Shown here: positions 1-5,356 of the stretch, one piece after another
Layout: every line of letters starts with the position of its first letter
How positions within the stretch are numbered: the first letter of the stretch is position 1
Source: Methylocystaceae bacterium UBA5192
Lineage (GTDB): Bacteria; Pseudomonadota; Alphaproteobacteria; Rhizobiales; Beijerinckiaceae
Assembly: GCA_002412985.1 (NCBI GenBank)
Contig: DHWC01000033.1
Location: 1 to 5,356 of the forward strand
DNA length: 5,356 nucleotides
Direction: 5' to 3'
Made by a program: the position numbers and the translations under genes
The notes under the pieces: model-generated
Database searches by the model: none
Told to the model about the DNA's origin: nothing
The model's input: only the letters and a program-made list of their open reading frames with translations

Positions 1-77
1 TCATCGACATGAGAGCCTGCAAAGATCCAAGGTAGATTGAGTATTTGGCCGAGAGAAATGCTTGGTTAAAAAACGTC

Positions 78-114
78 AAAAGAAGTCTTCAGGCTTCGCG
101 AACATTCTTCCGCG
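78..114 (-). terminator. Possible weak intrinsic terminator after the phosphate acyltransferase gene
   Basis: Read on the minus strand, the DNA after the acyltransferase stop can form two short hairpins. The first pairs CGCG at 114-111 with CGCG at 100-97 around a 10-nt loop. The second pairs GAAG at 97-94 with CTTC at 85-82, and is followed by TTTT (81-78) and, after a gap, by a further T-run near 73-68. The two overlap by one base, so they may be alternatives. The stems are only 4 bp, which is weak for a terminator, but position and T-run are right. No folding energy was computed. Confidence 0.3.
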
Positions 115-149
115 CTTTGAGGTTAAATCCAGAAGTTAGATCAAAAAAA

Positions 150-1097
150 TTAAAACAGATGTCGATTGCGATGAATAAAGAGCTGAGCTAGTGCGCTTGA
201 GGCTACACGAGAGACAATATCATCAGACCGGCTCGTCAGAATAATAGGCGCCCTAGCGCCCAACACTAGTCCAGCGGTATTTGCTCCAGAGAGGAAAACA
301 AGTTCTTTGGCAAGAATATTTCCAGCTTCCAGATCGGGCGCAACAAGAACGTCTGCTTCTCCTGCTACGATGGATTGAATATTTTTAGTCGTCGCGGCAT
401 CTCGTGAGATCGCGTTATCAAAGGCCAGGGGTCCATCCAGAATGGCGCCGGTAATCTGGCTGCGTTCTGCCATTTTACACAAAGCAGCGGCTTGAATAGT
501 TGAGGGAATTTTTTCCTCTATTGTCTCAATAGCTGAGAGTAGAGCAATTTTGGGACAAGCAATGCCAATGGCGTGCGCTAAATCAATTACATTTTGGACT
601 ATGTCACGTTTAATAAGTAGATTTGGATTAATGTTAATAGCGGCGTCTGTGACCAGAAGTAACTTATGGTAGCTTGGAGCATCAATGACGAAGACGTGGC
701 TCATACGTCGTTCTGTCTGAAGTCCAGATCCTTTTTGTAAAATAGCTGACATAAGTTCGTCTGTATGCAAGGCCCCTTTCATAAGCGTTTGAAGTTCGCC
801 TTGACGAACGCGTTCTACGGCTTCATCTGCTGCGGCATGGCTATGTGGCGTGTCAACAATGTCAATATCTGCAAGTGACAAATTGGCAGATTGAGCGGTT
901 GATAGGATCTTATTTCGAGGTCCGATCAGCGTCGGCGTAATCAGTCCTCGGTCGCGCGCTGCTAGAGCGCCGCTAAGTGAGGGTAGGTCGCAAGGATGAA
1001 CAATGCCTGCGCGCGCTGGGGGCAGTTTTTCAGCTTGCTGGATGAGTTGCTCAAGGAGCATTCCGGCAGGGCGCAATGTTTTCTTCATAATTACCAT
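150..1097 (-). CDS. Phosphate acetyl/butyryltransferase (PTA_PTB family)
   Basis: This 315-residue protein belongs to the phosphate acetyl/butyryltransferase family (PF01515), cytosolic enzymes that exchange CoA for phosphate: acyl-CoA + Pi = acyl-phosphate + CoA. Seen in the sequence: the early block PTLIGPRNKI (residues 55-64), the central LMKGALHTDELM (105-116), and the C-terminal signature GEADVLVAPDLEAGN (246-260) followed by GLVLGARAPIILTSRSDD (276-293). The length of about 300 residues fits the short single-domain Ptb or Pta type, without the N-terminal regulatory domain of long Pta or the fused enoyl-CoA hydratase domain found in some proteobacterial relatives. Acetyl-CoA versus butyryl-CoA preference cannot be read from the sequence, so no symbol is given. 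Neither the ATG at 1097 nor the in-frame ATG at 1088 has a clear Shine-Dalgarno sequence. Such enzymes are usually paired with an acyl kinase (AckA/Buk), but none is visible here. It is the last of three minus-strand genes, 107 bp after the metallopeptidase gene. Confidence 0.93.
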   Translation of the reverse strand: MVIMKKTLRPAGMLLEQLIQQAEKLPPARAGIVHPCDLPSLSGALAARDRGLITPTLIGPRNKILSTAQSANLSLADIDIVDTPHSHAAADEAVERVRQGELQTLMKGALHTDELMSAILQKGSGLQTERRMSHVFVIDAPSYHKLLLVTDAAININPNLLIKRDIVQNVIDLAHAIGIACPKIALLSAIETIEEKIPSTIQAAALCKMAERSQITGAILDGPLAFDNAISRDAATTKNIQSIVAGEADVLVAPDLEAGNILAKELVFLSGANTAGLVLGARAPIILTSRSDDIVSRVASSALAQLFIHRNRHLF

Positions 1098-1204
1098 CGC
1101 TTTGTAAGGTTTAACTTTATAGTTTTTTGGAATTAGTCAAAACAGGAACTGTAATCTTAATTTTATTGCCGGTTAGATTTTAGCTATTTGACGGACCGTG
1201 GTCG

Positions 1205-1963
1205 TTATTTTTGTGGTCCATACTTATGTAAATGAGCGCCATTAGTTTTGAGCCACGCCTCTGCATGATCTACATCAGCGCATAGCTGCCGTGTCAGTTT
1301 CCAAAATTGAGGGGAGTGATCAAGATGAATAAGATGCGCTACCTCATGCGCTGCTAGGTAATCCAGGACAAAGGATGGCGCAAAAATGAGGCGCCAGGAA
1401 AAATTCAAGACACGATTAGTTGAGCACGAGCCCCATCGACTTACTGGATCACGTAAACTTATTCTACAAGGCATAACGCCGACGGTTTGCGTATGGTGAT
1501 ATACGGCTTTTTCAAGATCCTGGCGCGCTTCTCTTTTTAAAAAATCAAGAACGCGCCTATTCATGTGAGCTCTCTCGCCGGCAACATATAGACGCATAAA
1601 GGCAGAGTCTTTTTCAGCAGGAGCGCTCCAGACTGTCCCTCTTATTGTTTCCTGATGGATTAAAATATGATCCAATCCACGAATAGGAATAACGGCTCCC
1701 TCCATGAATGGAATGGTCTCAGGCAAACGGTTAAGCCGTGCCGCAATCCACGCAGCATTGCGTTCGGCAAAATCATGGGCCTCTTTCAAGGAGGCTCGTT
1801 TGGGCATCGTCAAGACAGCATCTCGCGTTGCAAATCTGACGCGTAAAATAAATCTTTTAGCGTTTTGAATTCGCCGAATGGAGACGTTAATGTCTTGACC
1901 TGAATGCGTCAAAGTAATCAAATTTATTCCGTTAGTTTTAGGCGCTTGATACTCTCTGTGCAC
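1205..1963 (-). CDS. YgjP-like (DUF45, M48-type) zinc metallopeptidase
   Basis: The 252-residue protein is a YgjP-like metallopeptidase (PF01863, formerly DUF45, related to the SprT/WLM group). Its zinc motif is complete: HEVAH at 206-210 gives two histidine ligands and the catalytic glutamate E207, and H216 in HLDHSPQFW is the likely third ligand. The family hallmark SRWGSCS is at 175-181. The N-terminal part (about 15-80) carries the usual beta-rich segment ending in FAERNAAWIAARLNRLP. There is no signal peptide or membrane helix, so it should be cytosolic. The physiological substrate of this family is not established, and the peptidase role is inferred from the motif. The start is a GTG at 1963, because an in-frame stop lies just upstream (1975-1973). 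No good Shine-Dalgarno sequence precedes it, so a slightly later TTG start is possible; the recognisable domain begins only near residue 15. It starts 79 bp after the Sco1 gene and may be co-transcribed with it. Confidence 0.9.
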   Translation of the reverse strand: MHREYQAPKTNGINLITLTHSGQDINVSIRRIQNAKRFILRVRFATRDAVLTMPKRASLKEAHDFAERNAAWIAARLNRLPETIPFMEGAVIPIRGLDHILIHQETIRGTVWSAPAEKDSAFMRLYVAGERAHMNRRVLDFLKREARQDLEKAVYHHTQTVGVMPCRISLRDPVSRWGSCSTNRVLNFSWRLIFAPSFVLDYLAAHEVAHLIHLDHSPQFWKLTRQLCADVDHAEAWLKTNGAHLHKYGPQK

Positions 1964-2042
1964 ATGATCGTTTCATAATTTTGGTTTGCAGCATCAATGC
2001 TATAGAGTTTTTAGTTAAGACTAGCTTCTTAGATCTGGACTT

Positions 2043-2684
2043 TTACAAATATTTTTCAATTTCATGGGCTGCGTCATAGGGGCGACGCGAAACATTAAAT
2101 GGGCTAACAAAGTGACCATTTTTATCCATCAAATAAACAACAGTTGTATGATCCACGGCGTAATCAATATTATTTCCCGGTGCGCGTTTGGCGTAAATTC
2201 TATATTCACGCAACATCGGCTCAAGCTGAGAGCGCGGACCTGTAACGCCGATGATCCGTGAATCGAAATTAGACAAGTAATCTTTTAACACTTCTGCGCT
2301 GTCGCGCTCAGGATCCACTGTAACAAATAAAGCGTTGATTTTTGCATTAGGGCCTAGAGCGCGTAAAATCTCTGACATTTCGAACAATGTCGTATGGCAG
2401 ACATCTGGGCAATGGGTGTAGCCGAAAAATACCAAAAAAGGCTTCCCCATTAGGTCTTGTTCATTAATTGGCGTCCCCAAATGGGTCGTCATTTGAAACG
2501 GGCCGCCAATGAGAGCGGGGGACGTCGGGCGGTTATTTGTGAAAATAACAAAAGCCGAAAAAATCACAGCAAAAAATAGACCTGCGCTAATCAATAGCGT
2601 TTTGGAGACAGGCGAGGAGAGTTCCTGCTCTTTTCCACTTCGTTTGCTGGACTTTGCCAATCGTTTTGCAGGCGGCTTGGCCAT
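2043..2684 (-). CDS. Sco1/SenC family copper chaperone for cytochrome c oxidase
   Basis: This 213-residue membrane-anchored thioredoxin-fold protein is of the Sco1/SenC family (PF02630), which delivers copper to, or reduces cysteines of, the CuA site of cytochrome c oxidase on the periplasmic side. The layout is standard: a lysine-rich cytoplasmic tail (1-28), one hydrophobic helix (about 29-48) acting as an uncleaved anchor, then the periplasmic domain starting at GGPFQM (60-65). The copper-binding residues are all present: C92 and C96 in GYTHCPDVCH, and H179 in YAVDHTTVVYL. The family block VTVDPERD is at 121-128. The ATG at 2684 is preceded by AGGA (minus strand, 2697-2694) with a 9-nt spacer, and a good promoter lies upstream. 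It is the first minus-strand gene, divergent from the ATPase gene. No oxidase subunit or other assembly factor is in the window. The exact partner, aa3 or another copper oxidase, cannot be told. Confidence 0.95.
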   Translation of the reverse strand: MAKPPAKRLAKSSKRSGKEQELSSPVSKTLLISAGLFFAVIFSAFVIFTNNRPTSPALIGGPFQMTTHLGTPINEQDLMGKPFLVFFGYTHCPDVCHTTLFEMSEILRALGPNAKINALFVTVDPERDSAEVLKDYLSNFDSRIIGVTGPRSQLEPMLREYRIYAKRAPGNNIDYAVDHTTVVYLMDKNGHFVSPFNVSRRPYDAAHEIEKYL

Positions 2685-2742
2685 ACTAGGTTTTCCTAGG
2701 TTTGTTTATCTAGAGTTACTCTTTAGAATAAGCGATTGTTTA

Positions 2743-2771
2743 ATTAAAGCGTAGCTTAGTCATGTGATCAA
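2743..2771 (-). promoter_or_regulatory. Sigma-70-type promoter for the Sco1/SenC gene
   Basis: On the minus strand, TTGATC (2771-2766) and TTTAAT (2748-2743) stand exactly 17 bp apart. They match the -35 consensus at four of six positions and the -10 at five of six. Transcription would begin near 2736, giving a leader of about 50 nt to the ATG at 2684. This is a motif reading by eye with no experimental support. It may drive all three minus-strand genes. Confidence 0.5.
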
Positions 2772-2839
2772 GATAAGGTCTCACGAAAAATTACCGCAAA
2801 CCAATTATTTTAATATCCTGCTTTGTGGCTATCTCCAAA

Positions 2840-2867
2840 TTTACATTTCTGTGGTTTCTCTTATGAT
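2840..2867 (+). promoter_or_regulatory. Sigma-70-type promoter for the DUF853 ATPase gene
   Basis: TTTACA (2840-2845) and TATGAT (2862-2867) are separated by 16 bp and each matches the sigma-70 consensus at five of six positions. Transcription would start near 2874. That puts a GTG at 2888 only about 14 nt into the message, without a ribosome binding site, and the ATG at 2948 about 74 nt in. The promoter therefore supports the later start. A weaker pair, TTACCG (2791-2796) and TATCCT (2814-2819), lies upstream. Confidence 0.5.
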
Positions 2868-2931
2868 CTTCAGCTCTAATATCTGTTGTGCGTTTTCTTA
2901 TAGACCCGGTTGGGGCCATATCTAATTTCAT

Positions 2932-2938
2932 AGAGGGA
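2932..2938 (+). promoter_or_regulatory. Ribosome binding site that sets the DUF853 start at 2948
   Basis: AGAGGGA lies 9 nt before the ATG at 2948, the only good Shine-Dalgarno sequence among the in-frame candidates GTG 2888, ATG 2939 and ATG 2948. The ATG at 2939 directly abuts the motif and is therefore unlikely. Confidence 0.6.
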
Positions 2939-2947
2939 ATGATTCCG

Positions 2948-4444
2948 ATGAGCTTGGTTTCAGGCGATTTAATGGATAAAATTCTTATTGGGGGCGTCAG
3001 CGGGGAAAAAGAGGACGGCTATCAGTATCTTAAGCTAGCCATGGGCAACCGTCATGGCTTGATTTCTGGAGCGACAGGGGGAGGCAAAACCGTAACGCTT
3101 CAATTGATGGCTGAAGGATTCAGTAATGCCGGCGTTCCTGTTTTTTTGACTGATATAAAGGGAGACCTGGCAGGTCTGTCTCAGCCTGGCGACTCCAAAC
3201 CAGCTTTCATCGCCCGGGCGAACGACTTAGGAATCGCTTATGCTCCAGATCGATTTCCGGTTGTTTACTGGGATGTCTTTGGGGAGCAGGGGCATTCCGC
3301 GCGGTCAACCATATCTCAAATGGGTCCCTTATTGTTGGCGCGTATCCTTGATTTAAATGATACGCAAGAGGGGGTGCTCAATATTATCTTCAAAGTAGCG
3401 GATGAGCAGGGACTTCTCCTCATTGACTTTAAAGATCTGAGATCTGTTATAAACTATGTTGGTAAAAACGCGCCTGAACTTCGGCAAAAATACGGGGCAA
3501 TCTCAAGCGCTTCGCTCAATGCGATCCAGCGGCAATTGCTTGTTTTAGAATCCCAAGGCGCAGAAAATTTTTTTGGTGAGCCCGCGCTTGAAATTTCAGA
3601 TTTTATAAAAATAGACCGAGAGCATCGAGGGGTCATAAATATACTCTCCGCAGAGAGGTTGATGCGTTCGCCCAGACTCTATGCCGCCTTTTTATTATGG
3701 ATGTTATCAGAATTATTCGAAACCTTGCCAGAGGTTGGCGACTTAGAGCGACCAAAGCTAGTCTTCTTTTTTGACGAAGCGCATCTGCTTTTTGATGGCG
3801 CAACAAAAGCCTTATTGGGCGCAATTGAGCAGGTTGTCAGGCTCATTCGATCTAAAGGCGTTGGTGTCTATTTTATTACGCAAAATCCAACTGACGTCCC
3901 AGACGTTATATTGGGTCAATTAGGCAATCGGGTTCAGCACGCTCTTCGCGCCTTCACGCCGCGAGATCAAAAGGCGGTTCGAGCCGCGGCTGAAACATTT
4001 CGTCAAAATCCGTCATTTAAGACCGCGGAAGCGATTTTAAGCCTTGGCGTTGGAGAGGCGCTTGTCTCGATGCTTGATCAGAAAGGCGCTCCCGAGATCG
4101 TTAATCGTGTGCTAATCTCAGCGCCAACTGCACGCGTAGGCTCGGTCTCGGCAGATGAGCGCGCTGCAAGTCTGAAGACAAGTTGGCTATCTGGAAAATA
4201 TGACCATAGAATTGACCGAGAGTCTGCTTTTGAGAATTTGCGTGCGCGAGAGGAAACGCAACAGGCGCCTGCAAAAGGCGGCTTACTGGGGACTATGGGC
4301 GTTTTAGTCGATATTTTCTTTGGTAGAGGCGATCGCAAACGAATGTCGCCAGCGGAGCTAGCCATGCGTTCTGCAGCGCGTTCTGCCGGATCGCATATCG
4401 CCAAGAAGATATTACGAGGCGTGCTCGGGGGTATCAGCAAATAA
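2948..4444 (+). CDS. DUF853 / HerA-like P-loop ATPase (YjgR family)
   Basis: From the ATG at 2948 this is a 498-residue protein of the DUF853 family (PF05872, HerA-like C-terminal domain; the E. coli member is YjgR). It is a soluble P-loop ATPase related to HerA/FtsK translocases, with no membrane helix. Visible motifs: the pre-Walker segment MGNRHGLISG, Walker A GATGGGKT (41-48), a following TDIKGDLAGLS block, Walker B LVFFFDEAH with D276 and E277, and the sensor-like stretch YFITQNPTDVPD leading into LGNRVQHALRAFTPRDQKAV. The C-terminus is basic (HIAKKILRGVLGG). The length is normal for the family. An open frame extends to a GTG at 2888 (518 residues), but that extra 20-residue segment lacks a ribosome binding site and sits nearly on the predicted transcription start. 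The cellular role of DUF853 proteins is not established; a nucleic-acid motor is inferred from homology. Archaeal HerA works with the nuclease NurA, which is not seen here. The next gene is rpoH, same strand, 193 bp on. Confidence 0.92.
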   Translation: MSLVSGDLMDKILIGGVSGEKEDGYQYLKLAMGNRHGLISGATGGGKTVTLQLMAEGFSNAGVPVFLTDIKGDLAGLSQPGDSKPAFIARANDLGIAYAPDRFPVVYWDVFGEQGHSARSTISQMGPLLLARILDLNDTQEGVLNIIFKVADEQGLLLIDFKDLRSVINYVGKNAPELRQKYGAISSASLNAIQRQLLVLESQGAENFFGEPALEISDFIKIDREHRGVINILSAERLMRSPRLYAAFLLWMLSELFETLPEVGDLERPKLVFFFDEAHLLFDGATKALLGAIEQVVRLIRSKGVGVYFITQNPTDVPDVILGQLGNRVQHALRAFTPRDQKAVRAAAETFRQNPSFKTAEAILSLGVGEALVSMLDQKGAPEIVNRVLISAPTARVGSVSADERAASLKTSWLSGKYDHRIDRESAFENLRAREETQQAPAKGGLLGTMGVLVDIFFGRGDRKRMSPAELAMRSAARSAGSHIAKKILRGVLGGISK

Positions 4445-4450
4445 CCAAGA

Positions 4451-4482
4451 CAGGCTTTTTAAGAACCTGAGGCAATTTTATT
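4451..4482 (+). terminator. Weak hairpin after the DUF853 gene, possible terminator
   Basis: CAGGCTT (4451-4457) can pair with AAG (4461-4463) and CCTG (4466-4469), leaving a 3-nt loop and a 2-nt bulge. A loose T-rich stretch (TTTTATT) follows about 7 nt later. It begins 7 nt after the ATPase stop codon. The bulge and the displaced T-run make it a poor terminator, so read-through into rpoH is plausible. Confidence 0.25.
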
Positions 4483-4545
4483 ACATAACTTTAATACAAG
4501 TTTTAGGCTGCGGTCAGGCAAGCATATTCCCCTTTGATGAGGTTT

Positions 4546-4574
4546 TTGACTATAGTTTCTATCACGATGGCTAG
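4546..4574 (+). promoter_or_regulatory. Possible promoter for rpoH
   Basis: TTGACT (4546-4551) is a good -35 match inside the ATPase-rpoH gap. At 17 bp spacing the -10 would be GGCTAG (4569-4574), which is poor, so only the -35 is convincing. Transcription would start near 4580, giving a leader of about 60 nt. No clear heat-shock (sigma-32) promoter was found in the gap. Confidence 0.3.
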
Positions 4575-4594
4575 TTGTAAATAGCCTGTGTGCT

Positions 4595-4629
4595 GGGAGC
4601 GCCTGTCTTTGAGCGTTCCTCAAAAAGGA
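4595..4629 (+). promoter_or_regulatory. rpoH leader with alternative hairpins ending on the ribosome binding site
   Basis: The rpoH Shine-Dalgarno sequence AAGGA (4625-4629) sits 8 nt before the ATG. Three short pairings compete just upstream. GGGAGCG (4595-4601) pairs with CGTTCCT (4614-4620), including two G-U pairs. TTTGAG (4608-4613) pairs perfectly with CTCAAA (4619-4624) around 5 nt. TCCT (4617-4620) pairs with AGGA (4626-4629) around 5 nt, which would mask the Shine-Dalgarno sequence. The first two exclude the third. This could be a translational or thermal switch, but the stems are short and no energies were computed. Confidence 0.3.
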
Positions 4630-4637
4630 TAAATGAG

Positions 4638-5356
4638 ATGGCAAAATCTTTGCCGGTGATTTCAGAAGGCGGTCTAGCGCGTTATCTCTCAGAGATCCGG
4701 CGTTTTCCGATGCTTGAGCCTCAGCAAGAGTATATGCTTGCAAAAAGATGGCGTGAACATGAAGACCCTCAAGCTGCACAAGAGTTGATCACGTCTCACC
4801 TTCGACTCGTTGCAAAAATAGCTATGGGCTACCGGGGGTATGGTTTGCCGATTGGAGAAATCATATCCGAAGGTAACGTTGGCTTGATGCAGGCTGTTAA
4901 GCGATTTGAGCCAGATCGCGGTTTTCGCCTTGCTACCTATGCAATGTGGTGGATCCGCGCTTCTATTCAAGAATACATATTACGCTCGTGGTCGCTGGTG
5001 AAAATTGGAACGACGGCGAGCCAAAAAAAGCTTTTCTTCAATTTACGAAAAGCAAAGAGCCGTATCTCTGCTTATGAAGAAGGGGACTTAAGACCCGAAA
5101 ATGTCGAGAAAATCGCCAATCGTTTAGGCGTTTCGAAGCAAGATGTCGTCGATATGAATCGGCGTATGAGCGGAGACTCTTCATTAAATACACCGCTTCG
5201 CGACCAGGGAGAGGGGGAGTGGCAAGATTGGTTGGTGGATGACCATGCTGATCAGGAACATGTTCTTTTAGAGCAAGAAGAGACCAGTAATCGCCACAAG
5301 GCCCTCCAAGGCGCGTTAGCTGTATTAAATCCGCGCGAGCGCCGGATCTTTGAAGC
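4638..5356 (+). CDS. rpoH: RNA polymerase sigma-32 factor RpoH (3' end beyond the window)
   Basis: The frame from ATG 4638 stays open to the window end, giving 239 complete codons of a protein usually just under 300 residues long. It is the heat-shock sigma factor, which directs RNA polymerase to chaperone and protease promoters. Region 1.2 is near the N-terminus (LARYLSEIRRFPMLEPQQEY, from residue 13). Region 2 spans about 50-120, with ISEGNVGLMQAVKRFEPDRGFRLATYAMWWIRASIQEYILRS in its core-binding and -10-recognition parts. The RpoH box, SQKKLFFNLRK (128-138), separates sigma-32 from other group members. Region 3 includes ENVEKIANRLGVSKQDVVDMNRRM, then SLNTPLRDQGEGEWQDWLVD, and the visible end LNPRERRIFEA begins region 4.2. 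The -35-recognising helix is cut off. AAGGA, 8 nt upstream, supports this start. No frameshift or missing motif is seen. The leader may control translation. Confidence 0.96.
   Translation, partial: MAKSLPVISEGGLARYLSEIRRFPMLEPQQEYMLAKRWREHEDPQAAQELITSHLRLVAKIAMGYRGYGLPIGEIISEGNVGLMQAVKRFEPDRGFRLATYAMWWIRASIQEYILRSWSLVKIGTTASQKKLFFNLRKAKSRISAYEEGDLRPENVEKIANRLGVSKQDVVDMNRRMSGDSSLNTPLRDQGEGEWQDWLVDDHADQEHVLLEQEETSNRHKALQGALAVLNPRERRIFE

Larger units (their letters stand above)
2685..2947. other. Divergent intergenic region between the Sco1 and DUF853 genes
   Basis: This 263-bp AT-rich region separates two divergently transcribed genes and holds one promoter per strand, listed separately. Their -35 elements are about 70 bp apart and the promoters point away from each other, so they do not overlap. 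Next to the Sco1 start is a tandem CTAGGTTT repeat (2686-2693 and 2696-2703) that covers its ribosome binding site. No clear operator dyad, RNA gene or small ORF with a ribosome binding site was found here. Confidence 0.6.

Noticed and set aside
1..40. End of a plus-strand gene entering from the left (stops at 10-12, 33-35 or 38-40)
   Set aside because: Each possible tail is at most a dozen residues with no recognisable motif, so neither its existence nor its identity can be supported.
1116..1140. Candidate promoter TTGACT / TATAAA for the acyltransferase gene (minus strand)
   Set aside because: Both boxes look good alone, but the spacer is 13 bp, too short for a normal sigma-70 promoter. 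At 17 bp the -10 would be AAGTTA, a poor match.
2064..2261. Plus-strand open frame of 65 codons inside the Sco1 gene
   Set aside because: It is antisense to a fully conserved Sco1 coding region, has no family resemblance and no ribosome binding site.
2509..2754. Plus-strand open frame of 81 codons across the Sco1 5' end
   Set aside because: It overlaps the well-supported Sco1 start and promoter on the other strand and shows no recognisable protein.
4078..4440. Minus-strand open frame of 120 codons inside the ATPase gene
   Set aside because: It is antisense to conserved DUF853 sequence; its composition looks like a mirror of that gene and no motif is present. The same applies to the shorter antisense frames at 3454-3824.
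4537..4584. Possible 15-codon leader peptide upstream of rpoH
   Set aside because: It has no Shine-Dalgarno sequence, and the predicted -35 box of rpoH lies inside it, so it would often not be transcribed.
4447..4609. Nine-bp inverted repeat AAGACAGGC (4447-4455) and GCCTGTCTT (4601-4609)
   Set aside because: The arms are about 145 bp apart. They could pair in a read-through transcript, but a single 9-bp match at that distance is within chance and the arms also fit other local structures.
4459..4970. Minus-strand open frames of 106 and 93 codons over the rpoH leader and 5' end
   Set aside because: They are antisense to rpoH, which is certain from its motifs, and resemble no protein I recognise.

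Overview
The window reads as an ordinary chromosomal stretch of an alphaproteobacterium with moderate GC (mid-40s percent by eye). The best lineage clue is the partial sigma-32 factor at the right end. Its RpoH box (QKKLFFNLRK) and its GEWQDWLVD and LNPRERRIFEA blocks match what I recall of alphaproteobacterial RpoH. The Sco1/SenC protein adds that the organism respires with a copper-containing cytochrome oxidase. No rRNA, tRNA, CRISPR array, IS element, prophage gene or attachment site was seen.

The layout has two divergent blocks. Three genes lie on the minus strand, in transcription order: a Sco1/SenC copper chaperone (2684-2043), a YgjP-like (DUF45) zinc metallopeptidase (1963-1205) and a phosphate acetyl/butyryltransferase (1097-150). 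Gaps of 79 and 107 bp separate them, so they may share a transcript from the promoter ahead of the Sco1 gene or have weak promoters of their own. Two genes lie on the plus strand: a DUF853/HerA-like P-loop ATPase (best start 2948, stop 4444) and rpoH (4638 onward, cut by the window end).

The divergent region 2685-2947 holds a credible sigma-70-type promoter on each strand. The one for the ATPase starts transcription so close to a possible GTG start at 2888 that the ATG at 2948, which has a good Shine-Dalgarno sequence, is the likelier start. The 193-bp leader of rpoH holds a weak hairpin after the ATPase stop, a possible -35 element, and a set of mutually exclusive short hairpins ending on the rpoH ribosome binding site. 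That leader is the most interesting non-coding signal here, since rpoH translation is temperature-controlled in other bacteria.

The five genes do not form one pathway. They cover copper delivery to cytochrome oxidase, a putative peptidase, acyl-CoA/acyl-phosphate exchange, an uncharacterised ATPase and the heat-shock sigma factor. I found no convincing undescribed system. The points worth a second look are the rpoH leader, the missing acetate/butyrate kinase next to the transferase, and the HerA-like ATPase without a NurA partner.
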